From assembly GCA_023435265.1 (NCBI GenBank), contig JAEYRZ010000103.1, forward strand, positions 1 to 25,327: a stretch of 25,327 bases of DNA, written 5' to 3'. Source of the stretch: Pseudomonadota bacterium. GTDB taxonomy: Bacteria; Desulfobacterota; Desulfobacteria; Desulfobacterales; Desulfosarcinaceae. Made by a program: the position numbers and the translations under genes. Under the pieces are notes generated by a model. The model was not told the DNA's origin, searched no databases, and saw only the letters and a list, made by a program, of their open reading frames with translations. Every line of letters begins with the position of its first letter. Position 1 is the stretch's first letter. This document shows positions 1 to 6,638 of the stretch, piece by piece.

Positions 1-561
1 GTTCTGCGGTTCCAGCTCTCGTTGACTCAACAACGGGTGCCGCAGCCGGTGGCGTAGGCTCAGCAATTCGGTCGCCATTCGCGCTACTTCCCGGGTGACC
101 CGGACGCAAACGCTCTCTTCCAGGCGCTCCTGTTCGATACGGCGGGCGCCTTCGGCGGTGCCGATGTCGCAGCCCAGCAGGTCGGAGCAGGCGATCGATT
201 TGAAACGCTCGCGAAAATGCCCGACAAGATGGTAGGTCAGCGTGTAGCAAAGCCCCTTGTCGTCACCGGGAGCGGCGCGGCCGGTTAAAAGCCCCAATGC
301 CATGATCCCGCCGGACAATGCGCCGCACATCCCCGATGTGCGCGACATTCCACTGCAGAACCCGGTGGCGATTCTGGAGAGCGCGGCGTTACGGAGACCA
401 TGCGACTCGGCGACCGCCTGCAGCACGCTCTCGGCACAATAAAAACCTTCGGAAAACAGAGCCGCGCCGCGTTCGGCGACGGCCTCGGGGTCTGCCTCCT
501 CCCCGGCACCGGTCGTTTTCCACCGGGGTGCCACCTGTTCGAAATATGCATCGGCGTCCAT
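1..561 (-). CDS. C_GCAxxG_C_C family protein, C-terminus cut by window edge
   Basis: An open frame starts at ATG 561 and runs to base 1 without a stop, giving 187 residues. AAAGGA lies 6 bases before the ATG. The core reads GFCSGMSRTSGMCGALSGG (residues 67-85), followed by C105, then ACSDLLGCD (C125, C131) and C152. This is the cysteine pattern of the C_GCAxxG_C_C family (PF09719 type). Its members are small proteins thought to bind a cofactor or act as redox partners; their biochemical role is poorly known. C42 in FYCAESVLQ also fits the family's N-terminal cysteine. There is no signal peptide or membrane segment, so it should be cytoplasmic. It follows the MarR gene by 11 bases on the same strand, so the two are almost certainly co-transcribed and this is the likely regulated target. 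The family is usually about 150-190 residues, so little is probably missing. The family call is firm; the function is unknown. Confidence 0.85.
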   Translation of the reverse strand, partial: MDADAYFEQVAPRWKTTGAGEEADPEAVAERGAALFSEGFYCAESVLQAVAESHGLRNAALSRIATGFCSGMSRTSGMCGALSGGIMALGLLTGRAAPGDDKGLCYTLTYHLVGHFRERFKSIACSDLLGCDIGTAEGARRIEQERLEESVCVRVTREVARMATELLSLRHRLRHPLLSQRELEPQN

Positions 562-572
562 ACAAATTCCTT

Positions 573-1040
573 TCACGGGGTCACGGCGCAACCGCAATCG
601 CCGCCCTTCAGTTCCGCGGCCATGGAATCGACGAGCGTCTGGAACGCCTCGAACACGGCCTGCCGCCGCTCCGGGTCGATCCGCGACAGCACCCGGGCAT
701 ATAACGCGTCGTTGTTGGTATTGATCAGATCGCAGGTGCTGCGGCCCTGGGCGGTGAGCGAGAGGCGGACGCTGCGCCGGTCGGCGGTGTCGGTCGCGCG
801 CGCCACCAGGCCGATATTGACCAGCCCGTCAATGGTCCGGCTCAGGGTGCTCTTGTCCAATCCGAGCTGCTGGGCCAATTCGCTGAGGCTGAGCTCCCTG
901 CGTGCTTCGATCTCCAGAAGTGCATGGCACTGGGCAAGAGTCACGCCGCTGCAGCAGCCCGACCCTTTGAGCTGAGCCGCCACCAGCTGTTCAAAACGGC
1001 GCAATGTTTTACGGAATCGACGAATCTCGGGATGCTTCAT
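573..1040 (-). CDS. MarR-family transcriptional regulator, cysteine-rich
   Basis: A 155-residue winged-helix repressor of the MarR type. The start at ATG 1040 is chosen because AGGAGG lies 8 bases upstream; an upstream in-frame start at 1067 has no such site. The helix-turn-helix spans about residues 51-75 (LSLSELAQQLGLDKSTLSRTIDGL). The wing carries DRRSVRLSLTAQG at 87-99, the MarR signature. It has six cysteines: vicinal C29-C30, C38 in VTLAQCH, C103 in the dimer-helix region, and C149/C151 near the C-terminus. That is many for a MarR protein and suggests thiol oxidation or metal binding as the signal (inference). It is the first gene of an operon with the C_GCAxxG_C_C protein and sits beside a perfect 5-3-5 inverted repeat overlapping its own promoter, which points to autoregulation. 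The fold call is secure; the ligand is unknown. Confidence 0.92.
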   Translation of the reverse strand: MKHPEIRRFRKTLRRFEQLVAAQLKGSGCCSGVTLAQCHALLEIEARRELSLSELAQQLGLDKSTLSRTIDGLVNIGLVARATDTADRRSVRLSLTAQGRSTCDLINTNNDALYARVLSRIDPERRQAVFEAFQTLVDSMAAELKGGDCGCAVTP

Positions 1041-1064
1041 CCAAATCCTCCTGAGTGTAATTGA

Positions 1065-1089
1065 CAACTATTGTAAACTACAACTGTTG
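1065..1089. promoter_or_regulatory. Probable MarR operator (palindrome)
   Basis: The perfect inverted repeat TTGTA-AAC-TACAA (1071-1083) lies inside a wider dyad with CAAC at 1065-1068 and GTTG at 1086-1089, all centred on base 1077. It fills the space between the -35 and -10 elements of the MarR promoter and overlaps the first bases of that -10. Size and A/T-rich symmetry match MarR-family operators. Binding here would block polymerase, giving autorepression. Assignment to this particular MarR is inferred from position. Confidence 0.6.
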
Positions 1090-1098
1090 GCATGTCAA
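1070..1098 (-). promoter_or_regulatory. Sigma-70-type promoter for the marR operon
   Basis: Read on the minus strand, a perfect -35 box TTGACA (1098-1093) is followed after exactly 17 bases by TACAAT (1075-1070), one mismatch from the consensus -10. Transcription would begin near base 1063, about 23 bases before the MarR start codon. It is the best-formed promoter in the window. Confidence 0.7.
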
Positions 1099-1171
1099 TC
1101 TTTTTCCATCGTTCGCGGCCCCACCGCCGGTGAGGCAAGCCGGGGGGTTTACATCTCGCGGGCGGCAGATT

Positions 1172-2017
1172 ATGGTGGCGCCCATGCCGAAGCGCCTGAC
1201 CCATACCGATTCGAGCGAAACCGTTGTGCGGGCGTGGCTGTTGGCGGCCGCGTGCTGGGTTTTAGCAGCCTGTGCGTCCCCCCCGCCCGTGTTGACGCCG
1301 TCCCTGCCGCAGCCCCCTCCGGCTGCGCCGCAGAAGACGGTTCTGCCGCCGCCCCCTCCGCCGCCGCTCATCTCGCGCCTGCCCTCGATCGAGTACACCA
1401 TTCAGGCCGGCGTGTTCTCCACCGCCGAACGCGCCCAGGCCTATATGGAGCGTCTGATCAAAAACGGCCTGGATGCATACTACTTCCTTGACCGGGACGG
1501 CTTTTACAAGGTGCGCCTGGAGCGCTTCGATTCCAGGGAAACGGCCTACTACCGCGCAGGAAAGCTTCAGGACCGCGGCATGATCGAGTCGTTCTACATC
1601 GTCAAACCGCAAGCGGTCCAGCCGCTGATCGACCAGCGGGCGGAATTGCAGCACAAGCTGGTCGAAACAGCCGGAACGTTCATCGGCGTTCCCTATCGGT
1701 GGGGCGGCACCTCCAAGCAGAACGGATTCGATTGCAGCGGATTGGCCATGACCGTCTATCGTCTGCACGGAATGGAACTGCCGCGCAGCGCAGCCGAACA
1801 ATTCCAGACCGGCGATCCGGTCGACAGGGAGGCGCTCCAGAAGGGCGATCTGGTATTCTTCAGCATCGGAGGCTCAAAGCGCATCAACCACGTCGGCATC
1901 TACAGCGGAGACGGCCGTTTCATCCACGCGCCCAGCCGCGGCAAACGCATCTGCCGGACCGCTTTGTCCGACCCGTACTTCGAAACGCGGTTCAAAGGCG
2001 GTCGGCGCTATTTTTAG
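1172..2017 (+). CDS. SPOR-NlpC/P60 lipoprotein, probable cell-wall endopeptidase
   Basis: A 281-residue envelope protein that should cut peptide stems of peptidoglycan. Domains in order: an export signal with the hydrophobic stretch AWLLAAACWVLAAC and lipobox LAAC (lipidated C34); a proline-rich linker (about 37-66); a SPOR-like repeat (about 74-144, starting YTIQAGVFST), a fold that binds glycan strands lacking peptides; and a C-terminal NlpC/P60 domain (about 158-281). The NlpC/P60 catalytic residues are visible: C188 in GFDCSGL, H240 in INHVGIY and H252 in FIHAPS. The signal peptide begins with about 20 polar residues, which is long. ATG 1184 is an alternative start and neither candidate has a strong ribosome site. 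Open frame continues back to 1061, but that part reads as non-signal sequence and overlaps the MarR operator. It is transcribed divergently from the marR operon. The name of a specific orthologue cannot be given. Confidence 0.9.
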   Translation: MVAPMPKRLTHTDSSETVVRAWLLAAACWVLAACASPPPVLTPSLPQPPPAAPQKTVLPPPPPPPLISRLPSIEYTIQAGVFSTAERAQAYMERLIKNGLDAYYFLDRDGFYKVRLERFDSRETAYYRAGKLQDRGMIESFYIVKPQAVQPLIDQRAELQHKLVETAGTFIGVPYRWGGTSKQNGFDCSGLAMTVYRLHGMELPRSAAEQFQTGDPVDREALQKGDLVFFSIGGSKRINHVGIYSGDGRFIHAPSRGKRICRTALSDPYFETRFKGGRRYF

Positions 2018-2244
2018 TGCACCGCACGCCTTCGCGCGAGCCGGCAACCCGGCGGATCGATCCCGCGCGAATTAAAAATCCCATGCAAATCGATCCATGA
2101 TTGCCGCAGCGCGTTGGAAAACGCGTATCGGGCCGTCAGCCTGGACGGCGGCTTTCGAGCCGCTGCGCCACGCACCGGAAGAAGCATTTGAAGCCGGCGC
2201 GATCCGGCATGGCGGTTTGAAGCGAAGTTTATCGGCAGACCGGC

Positions 2245-2271
2245 TAATGCTTTCGATCCAGCGGGCGATAA
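2245..2271 (+). promoter_or_regulatory. Candidate sigma-28 (FliA) promoter of the chemoreceptor gene
   Basis: TAATGCTT (2245-2252), 11 bases, then GGCGATAA (2264-2271). The sigma-28 consensus is TAAAGTTT-N11-GCCGATAA, so the match is 6/8 and 7/8 with exact spacing. The -10 ends about 40 bases before the start codon at 2312. Sigma-28 commonly drives chemoreceptor genes, which supports the assignment. I scanned for it by eye and it is untested. Confidence 0.45.
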
Positions 2272-2311
2272 AAATAACGATATCTTCCGTCCAGTCGAAA
2301 GGGTTGAAGTT

Positions 2312-4369
2312 ATGCGATGGAAAGATCAACGCATCAGCGTCAAACTGGGTACCGGGTTCGGCGCCCTCCTGGTATTGGTCATGATTATCGGCACATGGAG
2401 CGTCCTCGGCATCGAAGGCATCCTGGACGACGCCGACGAAGTCATTGTGAGCAATGGGCTGGACGCCAGCCTGGCCCAAATGGAGATCGATCACCTGAAT
2501 TGGATCAAAAAAGTGAACCTGATGCTCACCAATCAGTCTTCCGCCGACCAGGAGATCGAAACCGACGCTCAAAAATGCAGTTTGGGCCGCTGGCTTGAAG
2601 GGGACGGCAGCCGCAAGGCCGCGGCGCTCGTGCCGGGGATCGAACCGCGGATCAGAGAACTCGGGGATTCCCACACCGAACTGCATGCCTCGGTTGAACA
2701 GATCGTCCGGGTTTTCAGACGGGCCGATGAAACGCTCCCCGCCACGCTGCTGGCCGCCGAAATCGACCTGTTGGAGTGGTCCGGCAAAATTCGTGAAACC
2801 TTCATTAAATTTCAATCCACGCTGCCCGTGTCCATCGACCCGGCCCAGGGGGTTCTCGGCGCATGGCTGCATTCGGAGGCCCGGAAGGTTTCGGCAAACG
2901 CTTCATCCGCGGTTCAGAAGGGAATCCAATCGCTGCAGGAAACCCACAGGCAACTGTTTCAATCCGCCGCCGCAATCGCCGAAAGTATGAAGGAAGGCGA
3001 GAATGATCCATCCAAGTACCTCGAGGCCCGCCAGATTTTCGAGACGCAAACATTGGCGCGGCTTCAGACGAGCTTGAGCGCGCTGAGGGAACTGAAGAAA
3101 ACGGCGGAAGCGGATCTCTCCGGCATCCTCTCCGCGCGCCGCCTTTTCGCCCGACAAACCGAACCGGCCACGGCGCGGATCCAGGAGCACTTCAGCCATT
3201 TGCGCAAAGAGGTGAAAAACGCGCTGGTGACGGATGCCCAACTGCTTAGCCGCGCCGCCGCCGCCCGAACGGTGGTCATCGTGCTCGGCGTTGCCGCGAT
3301 CGCGGTCGGAATCGTGCTGGCGATTTTGATCTCTTTGGGGATCGTGCGGCCCCTGCACACCGGCGCTGCGTTTGCCCACGCGCTGGCGGATGGCAACCTG
3401 AAAGCGCGCCTCACGCTGGATCAGCGGGACGAGATCGGCATTCTCGCCAAAGCCTTGAACGCCATGGCCGACAAATTGGGCGCGATGTTCGCCGACATCT
3501 CGCGCGGCGTGGTCACTTTGTCTACTTCTTCCGGAGAGCTTTCGGCCATCTCCGGAGAGATGTCGCAGGGTGTCGAGCAAACCGCAGCCCAGACCAACAT
3601 GGTGGCCGCCGCCGCCGAGCAGGTCAGCGCCAACATCACGGCCGTGGCCACGGCTTCGGAACAGGCTGCGGCGAACATCGGGATCGTCTCCTCGGCCTCG
3701 GAAGAAATGTCCGCCACCATTAATGAAATCGCCAAAAACACGGCCTCGGCGCGCCAGATCGCGGCCGAGGCCATGTCCCAGAGCGAGGAGTGCTCGCAGC
3801 AGGTCAGCGAATTGGGTCACGCCGCGCAGCAGATCGGCAGGGTCCTGGAGACGATCACCGAGATCTCCGAACAGGTCAACCTGCTGGCGCTGAACGCCAC
3901 GATCGAGGCCGCCAGGGCTGGTGAAGCCGGCAAGGGCTTCGCCGTGGTAGCCAATGAAATCAAAGAATTGGCCCGCCAGACCGCCGCGGCGACAACCGAC
4001 ATCAAGCAGCAGATCGGTCAGATCCGCGGTTCGATCCAAGGGACGGTCGGCGGCATCGGGGCGATCGGCGCCGTGGTTTCCAAAGTGAATGAGATCGTAG
4101 CCGGAATTGCGGCGGCCATAGAAGAGCAGTCCGCCACCACGCATGAAATCGCCGGCAATGTGGCCCAGGCGGCCGAAGGCATCCAGTCGGTCAACGCCAA
4201 CATCGCCCAGAGTTCGACGGCGGTCAACGATATCGCCGGTGAGATCGCCCATGTGGGCCGGGCGGCGGACGCGATCGCCGGCAACAGCACGCGCGTCGAT
4301 CGCAGCGCGGCGCAACTGGCCGTCCTTTCCGAGCAGCTCAAAGAAATGGTCGGCCGATTTTCTTTGTAG
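2312..4369 (+). CDS. Methyl-accepting chemotaxis protein with tandem CZB sensor
   Basis: A 685-residue transmembrane chemoreceptor. TM1 spans about residues 12-33 and TM2 about 319-344 (VVIVLGVAAIAVGIVLAILI), leaving a roughly 285-residue periplasmic sensor. Residues 58-125 form a zinc-binding CZB module: H61 in DHLNW, C89 in CSLGRWL, and H121 and H125 in SHTELH. A second copy at about 150-216 keeps the frame (EIDLLEW, VLGAWL, ETHRQLF) but has lost three of four ligands (L153, G180, F216; only H212 remains). A HAMP domain follows TM2 (about 345-400). The signalling hairpin then carries the conserved LLALNATIEAARAGEAGKGF tip, which contacts CheA/CheW. There is no C-terminal CheR-binding pentapeptide of the NWETF kind. 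GAAAGGG lies about 10 bases before the ATG. Known CZB domains respond to zinc or to hypochlorite; which applies here is not visible. It converges on the amphi-Trp gene with a 12-base gap. Confidence 0.95.
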   Translation: MRWKDQRISVKLGTGFGALLVLVMIIGTWSVLGIEGILDDADEVIVSNGLDASLAQMEIDHLNWIKKVNLMLTNQSSADQEIETDAQKCSLGRWLEGDGSRKAAALVPGIEPRIRELGDSHTELHASVEQIVRVFRRADETLPATLLAAEIDLLEWSGKIRETFIKFQSTLPVSIDPAQGVLGAWLHSEARKVSANASSAVQKGIQSLQETHRQLFQSAAAIAESMKEGENDPSKYLEARQIFETQTLARLQTSLSALRELKKTAEADLSGILSARRLFARQTEPATARIQEHFSHLRKEVKNALVTDAQLLSRAAAARTVVIVLGVAAIAVGIVLAILISLGIVRPLHTGAAFAHALADGNLKARLTLDQRDEIGILAKALNAMADKLGAMFADISRGVVTLSTSSGELSAISGEMSQGVEQTAAQTNMVAAAAEQVSANITAVATASEQAAANIGIVSSASEEMSATINEIAKNTASARQIAAEAMSQSEECSQQVSELGHAAQQIGRVLETITEISEQVNLLALNATIEAARAGEAGKGFAVVANEIKELARQTAAATTDIKQQIGQIRGSIQGTVGGIGAIGAVVSKVNEIVAGIAAAIEEQSATTHEIAGNVAQAAEGIQSVNANIAQSSTAVNDIAGEIAHVGRAADAIAGNSTRVDRSAAQLAVLSEQLKEMVGRFSL

Positions 4370-4381
4370 GGCGGGCGGCGA

Positions 4382-4603
4382 CTAGGCGGGTTCGTTCCAT
4401 TTGAGCTGGAATTCGATCTCGTGCGCCCCCTTCTCGCGCTCATGTTCGATATTCACCAGAGCGTCCCCCGGAACCGTGATGCGCTCGCCTGCCACCTGGA
4501 TGCGGAACGGTCTGCCCTGTTCCAGGCAATCCGCCAGGCGGCGCAGCTTTTGAACGAACTGCTTCAGGGGATAATGTTTTTCGATATCGCGGTCCTTTGG
4601 CAT
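4382..4603 (-). CDS. Amphi-Trp domain protein
   Basis: A 73-residue soluble protein. The pattern of a short helix, RPFRIQVAGERITVPGD, and a terminal alternating EIEFQLKW strand matches the amphi-Trp domain (TIGR04354 type), named for an amphipathic strand ending in tryptophan; its function is unknown. AGGAGG lies 9 bases before ATG 4603. It begins 28 bases after the radical SAM gene ends on the same strand, so the two likely form an operon with this as the second gene. The N-terminal part is rich in basic and leucine residues (FVQKLRRLADCLEQG), which looks like a helix. The domain call rests on my recall of the family pattern rather than on a search. Confidence 0.75.
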   Translation of the reverse strand: MPKDRDIEKHYPLKQFVQKLRRLADCLEQGRPFRIQVAGERITVPGDALVNIEHEREKGAHEIEFQLKWNEPA

Positions 4604-4631
4604 GCTTCCCACCTCCTCGCCTGACAGAGTG

Positions 4632-5681
4632 TCACAGTGAATTGAAGACCGGGCGTTCATTGCCGGCCGACAAACCTTCGGCAATGCGTTCGAGTACGCG
4701 GCCTTTCTCCTCAGGGAATGAATACCCCTCGTAACTGTGGCTGAAAAGCAACCGCCCGTCCCGACGCTTCCAGTAGTTGCCCGCATGGTCGAAGCAGACC
4801 CTTCCGGTGACATCGAGCTCTTCAATGGTGAGTTTGAGTTCGTGCAGCTGCACATCGGGCGGAAGCATCTGAAAGCCGCCCTTGCGGACCGCTTCGGTCA
4901 ACGGTGTTCCGGGCAGCGGATGAAAGGGGCGCGAGCGGATGTAATGCGGGTTGATGGCGCTCAGCACCCGGGCCGTGTTGCGCGCGTGCGCTTGCCAGCG
5001 CTCCAGCCCGCCCAGTCCCGGCATCCAATATTCCGATAGCTGGAATCCTGCGGCCAGGGCTTTCCGGCCGCCGGCGATGTGCCCTTTCGCGGTTACCCCT
5101 TTTTTGATCCGCTGCAGCACCTCGTCATCGCCCGACTCCAGGCCCACATGCAGGCGGTCCAGGCCGGCTTGACGAATTGCTTCGAGCGCTTCGGCCGATT
5201 TTTGCATCAGGGTGCGCGAGCGGGCGTATGAGGTGACGCGCTGCAGGCTGGGAAACGTTCGGCGCAGGTATTGCAGCGCCTCGACAAGATGTTCCGTCTT
5301 CATGATCAGGCTGTTGGCATCCTGCAGAAACGCGGTCCGCCCACCGGAGCGCCACCACTCGTAGAGCATGGCAAAGCCCGCATGGAAGTTGAGGGCGGGA
5401 TGGTCGCGCAGCAGCGCCAGGGCCGCCCCCTGACCTGCCGCCGGCCCTGTACCGAATGCAGCCGCACGCTGCGCGAGTTCTCCGCACAGCGCCGCCATGG
5501 CATCGATATCGGATTTAATTTCGCTCAACGGACGGACTTCGAAGCGTTCCGTTTTGTACATGCCGCAAAACGTGCACCGGTTCCAGGGGCAGTTGCGCGT
5601 AAAGCGCACCAGCAGGGAACAGCTGCCGCCTTCGCTGGGCGGTCGATAGACTCCGGTTTCGAATTCAAAAAGAGCGGCCAT
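4632..5681 (-). CDS. Radical SAM protein
   Basis: A 349-residue enzyme of the radical SAM superfamily, which uses a [4Fe-4S] cluster to cleave S-adenosylmethionine reductively. The cluster motif is C31-PWNR-C36-TF-C39, i.e. CX4CX2C rather than the usual CX3CX2C. Further family marks are LQDANSLIMK (about 120-130), a VTSYARSRTL strand, and GLDRLHVGLESGDDEVLQRIKKG (about 175-197), the SAM-binding glutamate strand with ESG. The start at ATG 5681 is chosen for the AAGGAGT site 8 bases upstream; the in-frame ATG at 5708 lacks one. There is no B12-binding domain and no visible C-terminal SPASM cysteine cluster. It is the first gene of a pair with the amphi-Trp protein. The substrate is unknown; relatives are annotated only as COG1032-type radical SAM proteins. 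Confidence 0.92.
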   Translation of the reverse strand: MAALFEFETGVYRPPSEGGSCSLLVRFTRNCPWNRCTFCGMYKTERFEVRPLSEIKSDIDAMAALCGELAQRAAAFGTGPAAGQGAALALLRDHPALNFHAGFAMLYEWWRSGGRTAFLQDANSLIMKTEHLVEALQYLRRTFPSLQRVTSYARSRTLMQKSAEALEAIRQAGLDRLHVGLESGDDEVLQRIKKGVTAKGHIAGGRKALAAGFQLSEYWMPGLGGLERWQAHARNTARVLSAINPHYIRSRPFHPLPGTPLTEAVRKGGFQMLPPDVQLHELKLTIEELDVTGRVCFDHAGNYWKRRDGRLLFSHSYEGYSFPEEKGRVLERIAEGLSAGNERPVFNSL

Positions 5682-5713
5682 TGCGTCACTCCTTGATCGT
5701 GCGGTCATTTGCG

Positions 5714-5814
5714 TTCAGACAGAATATCGGGGGCGTCGCAAGAAGTCCAGGCGGTAAGCTGAAAGCTTAACTAAAGCTGAAAAGTGAAAGCAAGGATCGA
5801 ATCGACTGTCTGAA
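5714..5814. repeat. Inverted-repeat-bounded segment, 101 bp
   Basis: Perfect 9-base terminal inverted repeats, TTCAGACAG at the left and CTGTCTGAA at the right, enclose AT-richer sequence with AGCTGAAA-like units. There is no obvious target-site duplication at the ends. It could be a small non-autonomous element, a large hairpin or chance; other genomic copies would decide. Confidence 0.3.
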
Positions 5815-5929
5815 TGACACCATACCTCCCTTTTCATCTTTCACCCTTCATCCCATAGGCATTTACGGGCGCATTCACTATTCGGCAGACAACTGACCGG
5901 ACGCCTGAATGTCCGGACCGCCGTGCCCC

Positions 5930-5959
5930 TTGCGCCCGGGCGAACCGAAACGGTATAGT
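5930..5959 (+). promoter_or_regulatory. Candidate promoter for yceH
   Basis: TTGCGC (5930-5935), an 18-base spacer and TATAGT (5954-5959). The -10 matches the sigma-70 consensus at 5 of 6 positions, while the -35 matches only at its first three bases. The predicted RNA start, near 5966, is about 30 bases before the ATG. Confidence 0.4.
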
Positions 5960-5995
5960 CCCTCCATGACGAAATCTGATTGAAACGAGGCTGCC

Positions 5996-6634
5996 ATGCT
6001 CCCCACTCTGACCGACATCGAAGTCCGTGTTTTCGGAAGCCTGATCGAGAAAGCGATCTCGACTCCGGAGTATTATCCTCTGTCGCTCAATGCTCTGGCC
6101 GCGGCCTGCAACCAGAAGTCCAGCCGCGAGCCGGTCACCGACTACTCCGAAGCGGATGTCGAGCAGGCGGCCGGCGAATTGATCGCCAAGGAACTCGTCC
6201 ACCTGAGCCGGGCGGGGCGTGTGCCCAAATACGAAGAGCTCTTTACCCGTCAACGCAACTTCGTGCCCCGAGAGAGCGCCGTCCTCGCCGTTTTGCTGCT
6301 GCGCGGCGCCCAGACCGCCGGAGAAATCCGCAGCCGCACGGCGCGGCTGCACGATTTCGCCTCCCTGGAGGAGGTGCTGGCCGCACTGGCCGACCTCGAA
6401 GGTTGGGGACTGGTGCGCCGGCTTGAACGTCAGGCCGGGCGCAAGGAACCGCGGTACCATCACCTGCTGGGATCCCCACCCGCCTCCCCGGGTGAGGAGG
6501 CGGCACCCGCCCCGGGGAATGCCGCCCGGGCGGCCGAAAGGATAACGGCCCTCGAAGCACGGGTCGCGGTCCTGGAGGATGCCCTGAACGAAATGCGCGC
6601 GGCTTTCCGCGATTTCCGGGCGCAGTTCGAATGA
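5996..6634 (+). CDS. yceH: YceH family protein (DUF480)
   Basis: A 212-residue protein whose opening (LTDIEVRVFGSLIEKAISTPEYYPLS) and the segment LAAACNQKSSREPVTDYSE are hallmarks of the YceH/DUF480 family. The family folds as two winged-helix domains: the first at about 1-85, the second around 90-155 (ESAVLAVLLLRGAQTAGEIRSRT to GLVRRLERQ). It ends in an Ala/Pro/Gly linker (about 160-178) and a short coiled coil (AERITALEARVAVLEDALNEMRAAF). ACGAGG lies 6 bases before the ATG. Its cellular role is unproven; the winged helices suggest nucleic-acid or protein binding. It converges on the slyD-like gene with only four bases between the stop codons, so no terminator fits in that gap. Confidence 0.93.
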   Translation: MLPTLTDIEVRVFGSLIEKAISTPEYYPLSLNALAAACNQKSSREPVTDYSEADVEQAAGELIAKELVHLSRAGRVPKYEELFTRQRNFVPRESAVLAVLLLRGAQTAGEIRSRTARLHDFASLEEVLAALADLEGWGLVRRLERQAGRKEPRYHHLLGSPPASPGEEAAPAPGNAARAAERITALEARVAVLEDALNEMRAAFRDFRAQFE

Positions 6635-6638
6635 GGCC

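Larger units (their letters stand above)
5682..5995. other. Divergent intergenic region with nested repeats
   Basis: 314 bases between the divergent radical SAM and yceH starts. It holds a 9-base perfect inverted repeat TTCAGACAG/CTGTCTGAA (5714-5722 and 5806-5814). Between its arms lie the palindrome AAGCT-GAA-AGCTT (5756-5768) and short repeated AGCTGAAA/AGTGAAAG units. A second inverted repeat CCGGAC-N8-GTCCGG lies at 5897-5916. No convincing gene was found: the only short frame with a purine-rich leader (minus, 5823-5767, 18 codons) has its ribosome site touching the start codon. Confidence 0.6.

Noticed and set aside
1061..1171. TTG start at 1061 for the NlpC/P60 lipoprotein
   Set aside because: It would put 37 extra residues before the signal peptide and start inside the marR promoter region.
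2903..4315. 470-codon minus-strand open frame opposite the chemoreceptor
   Set aside because: Gly/Arg/Asp-rich translation mirrors the repetitive chemoreceptor coding sequence; no start site or domain.
5767..5823. 18-codon minus-strand frame preceded by GGGAGGT
   Set aside because: The purine-rich site touches the ATG, too close to act as a ribosome site, and the peptide shows nothing recognisable.
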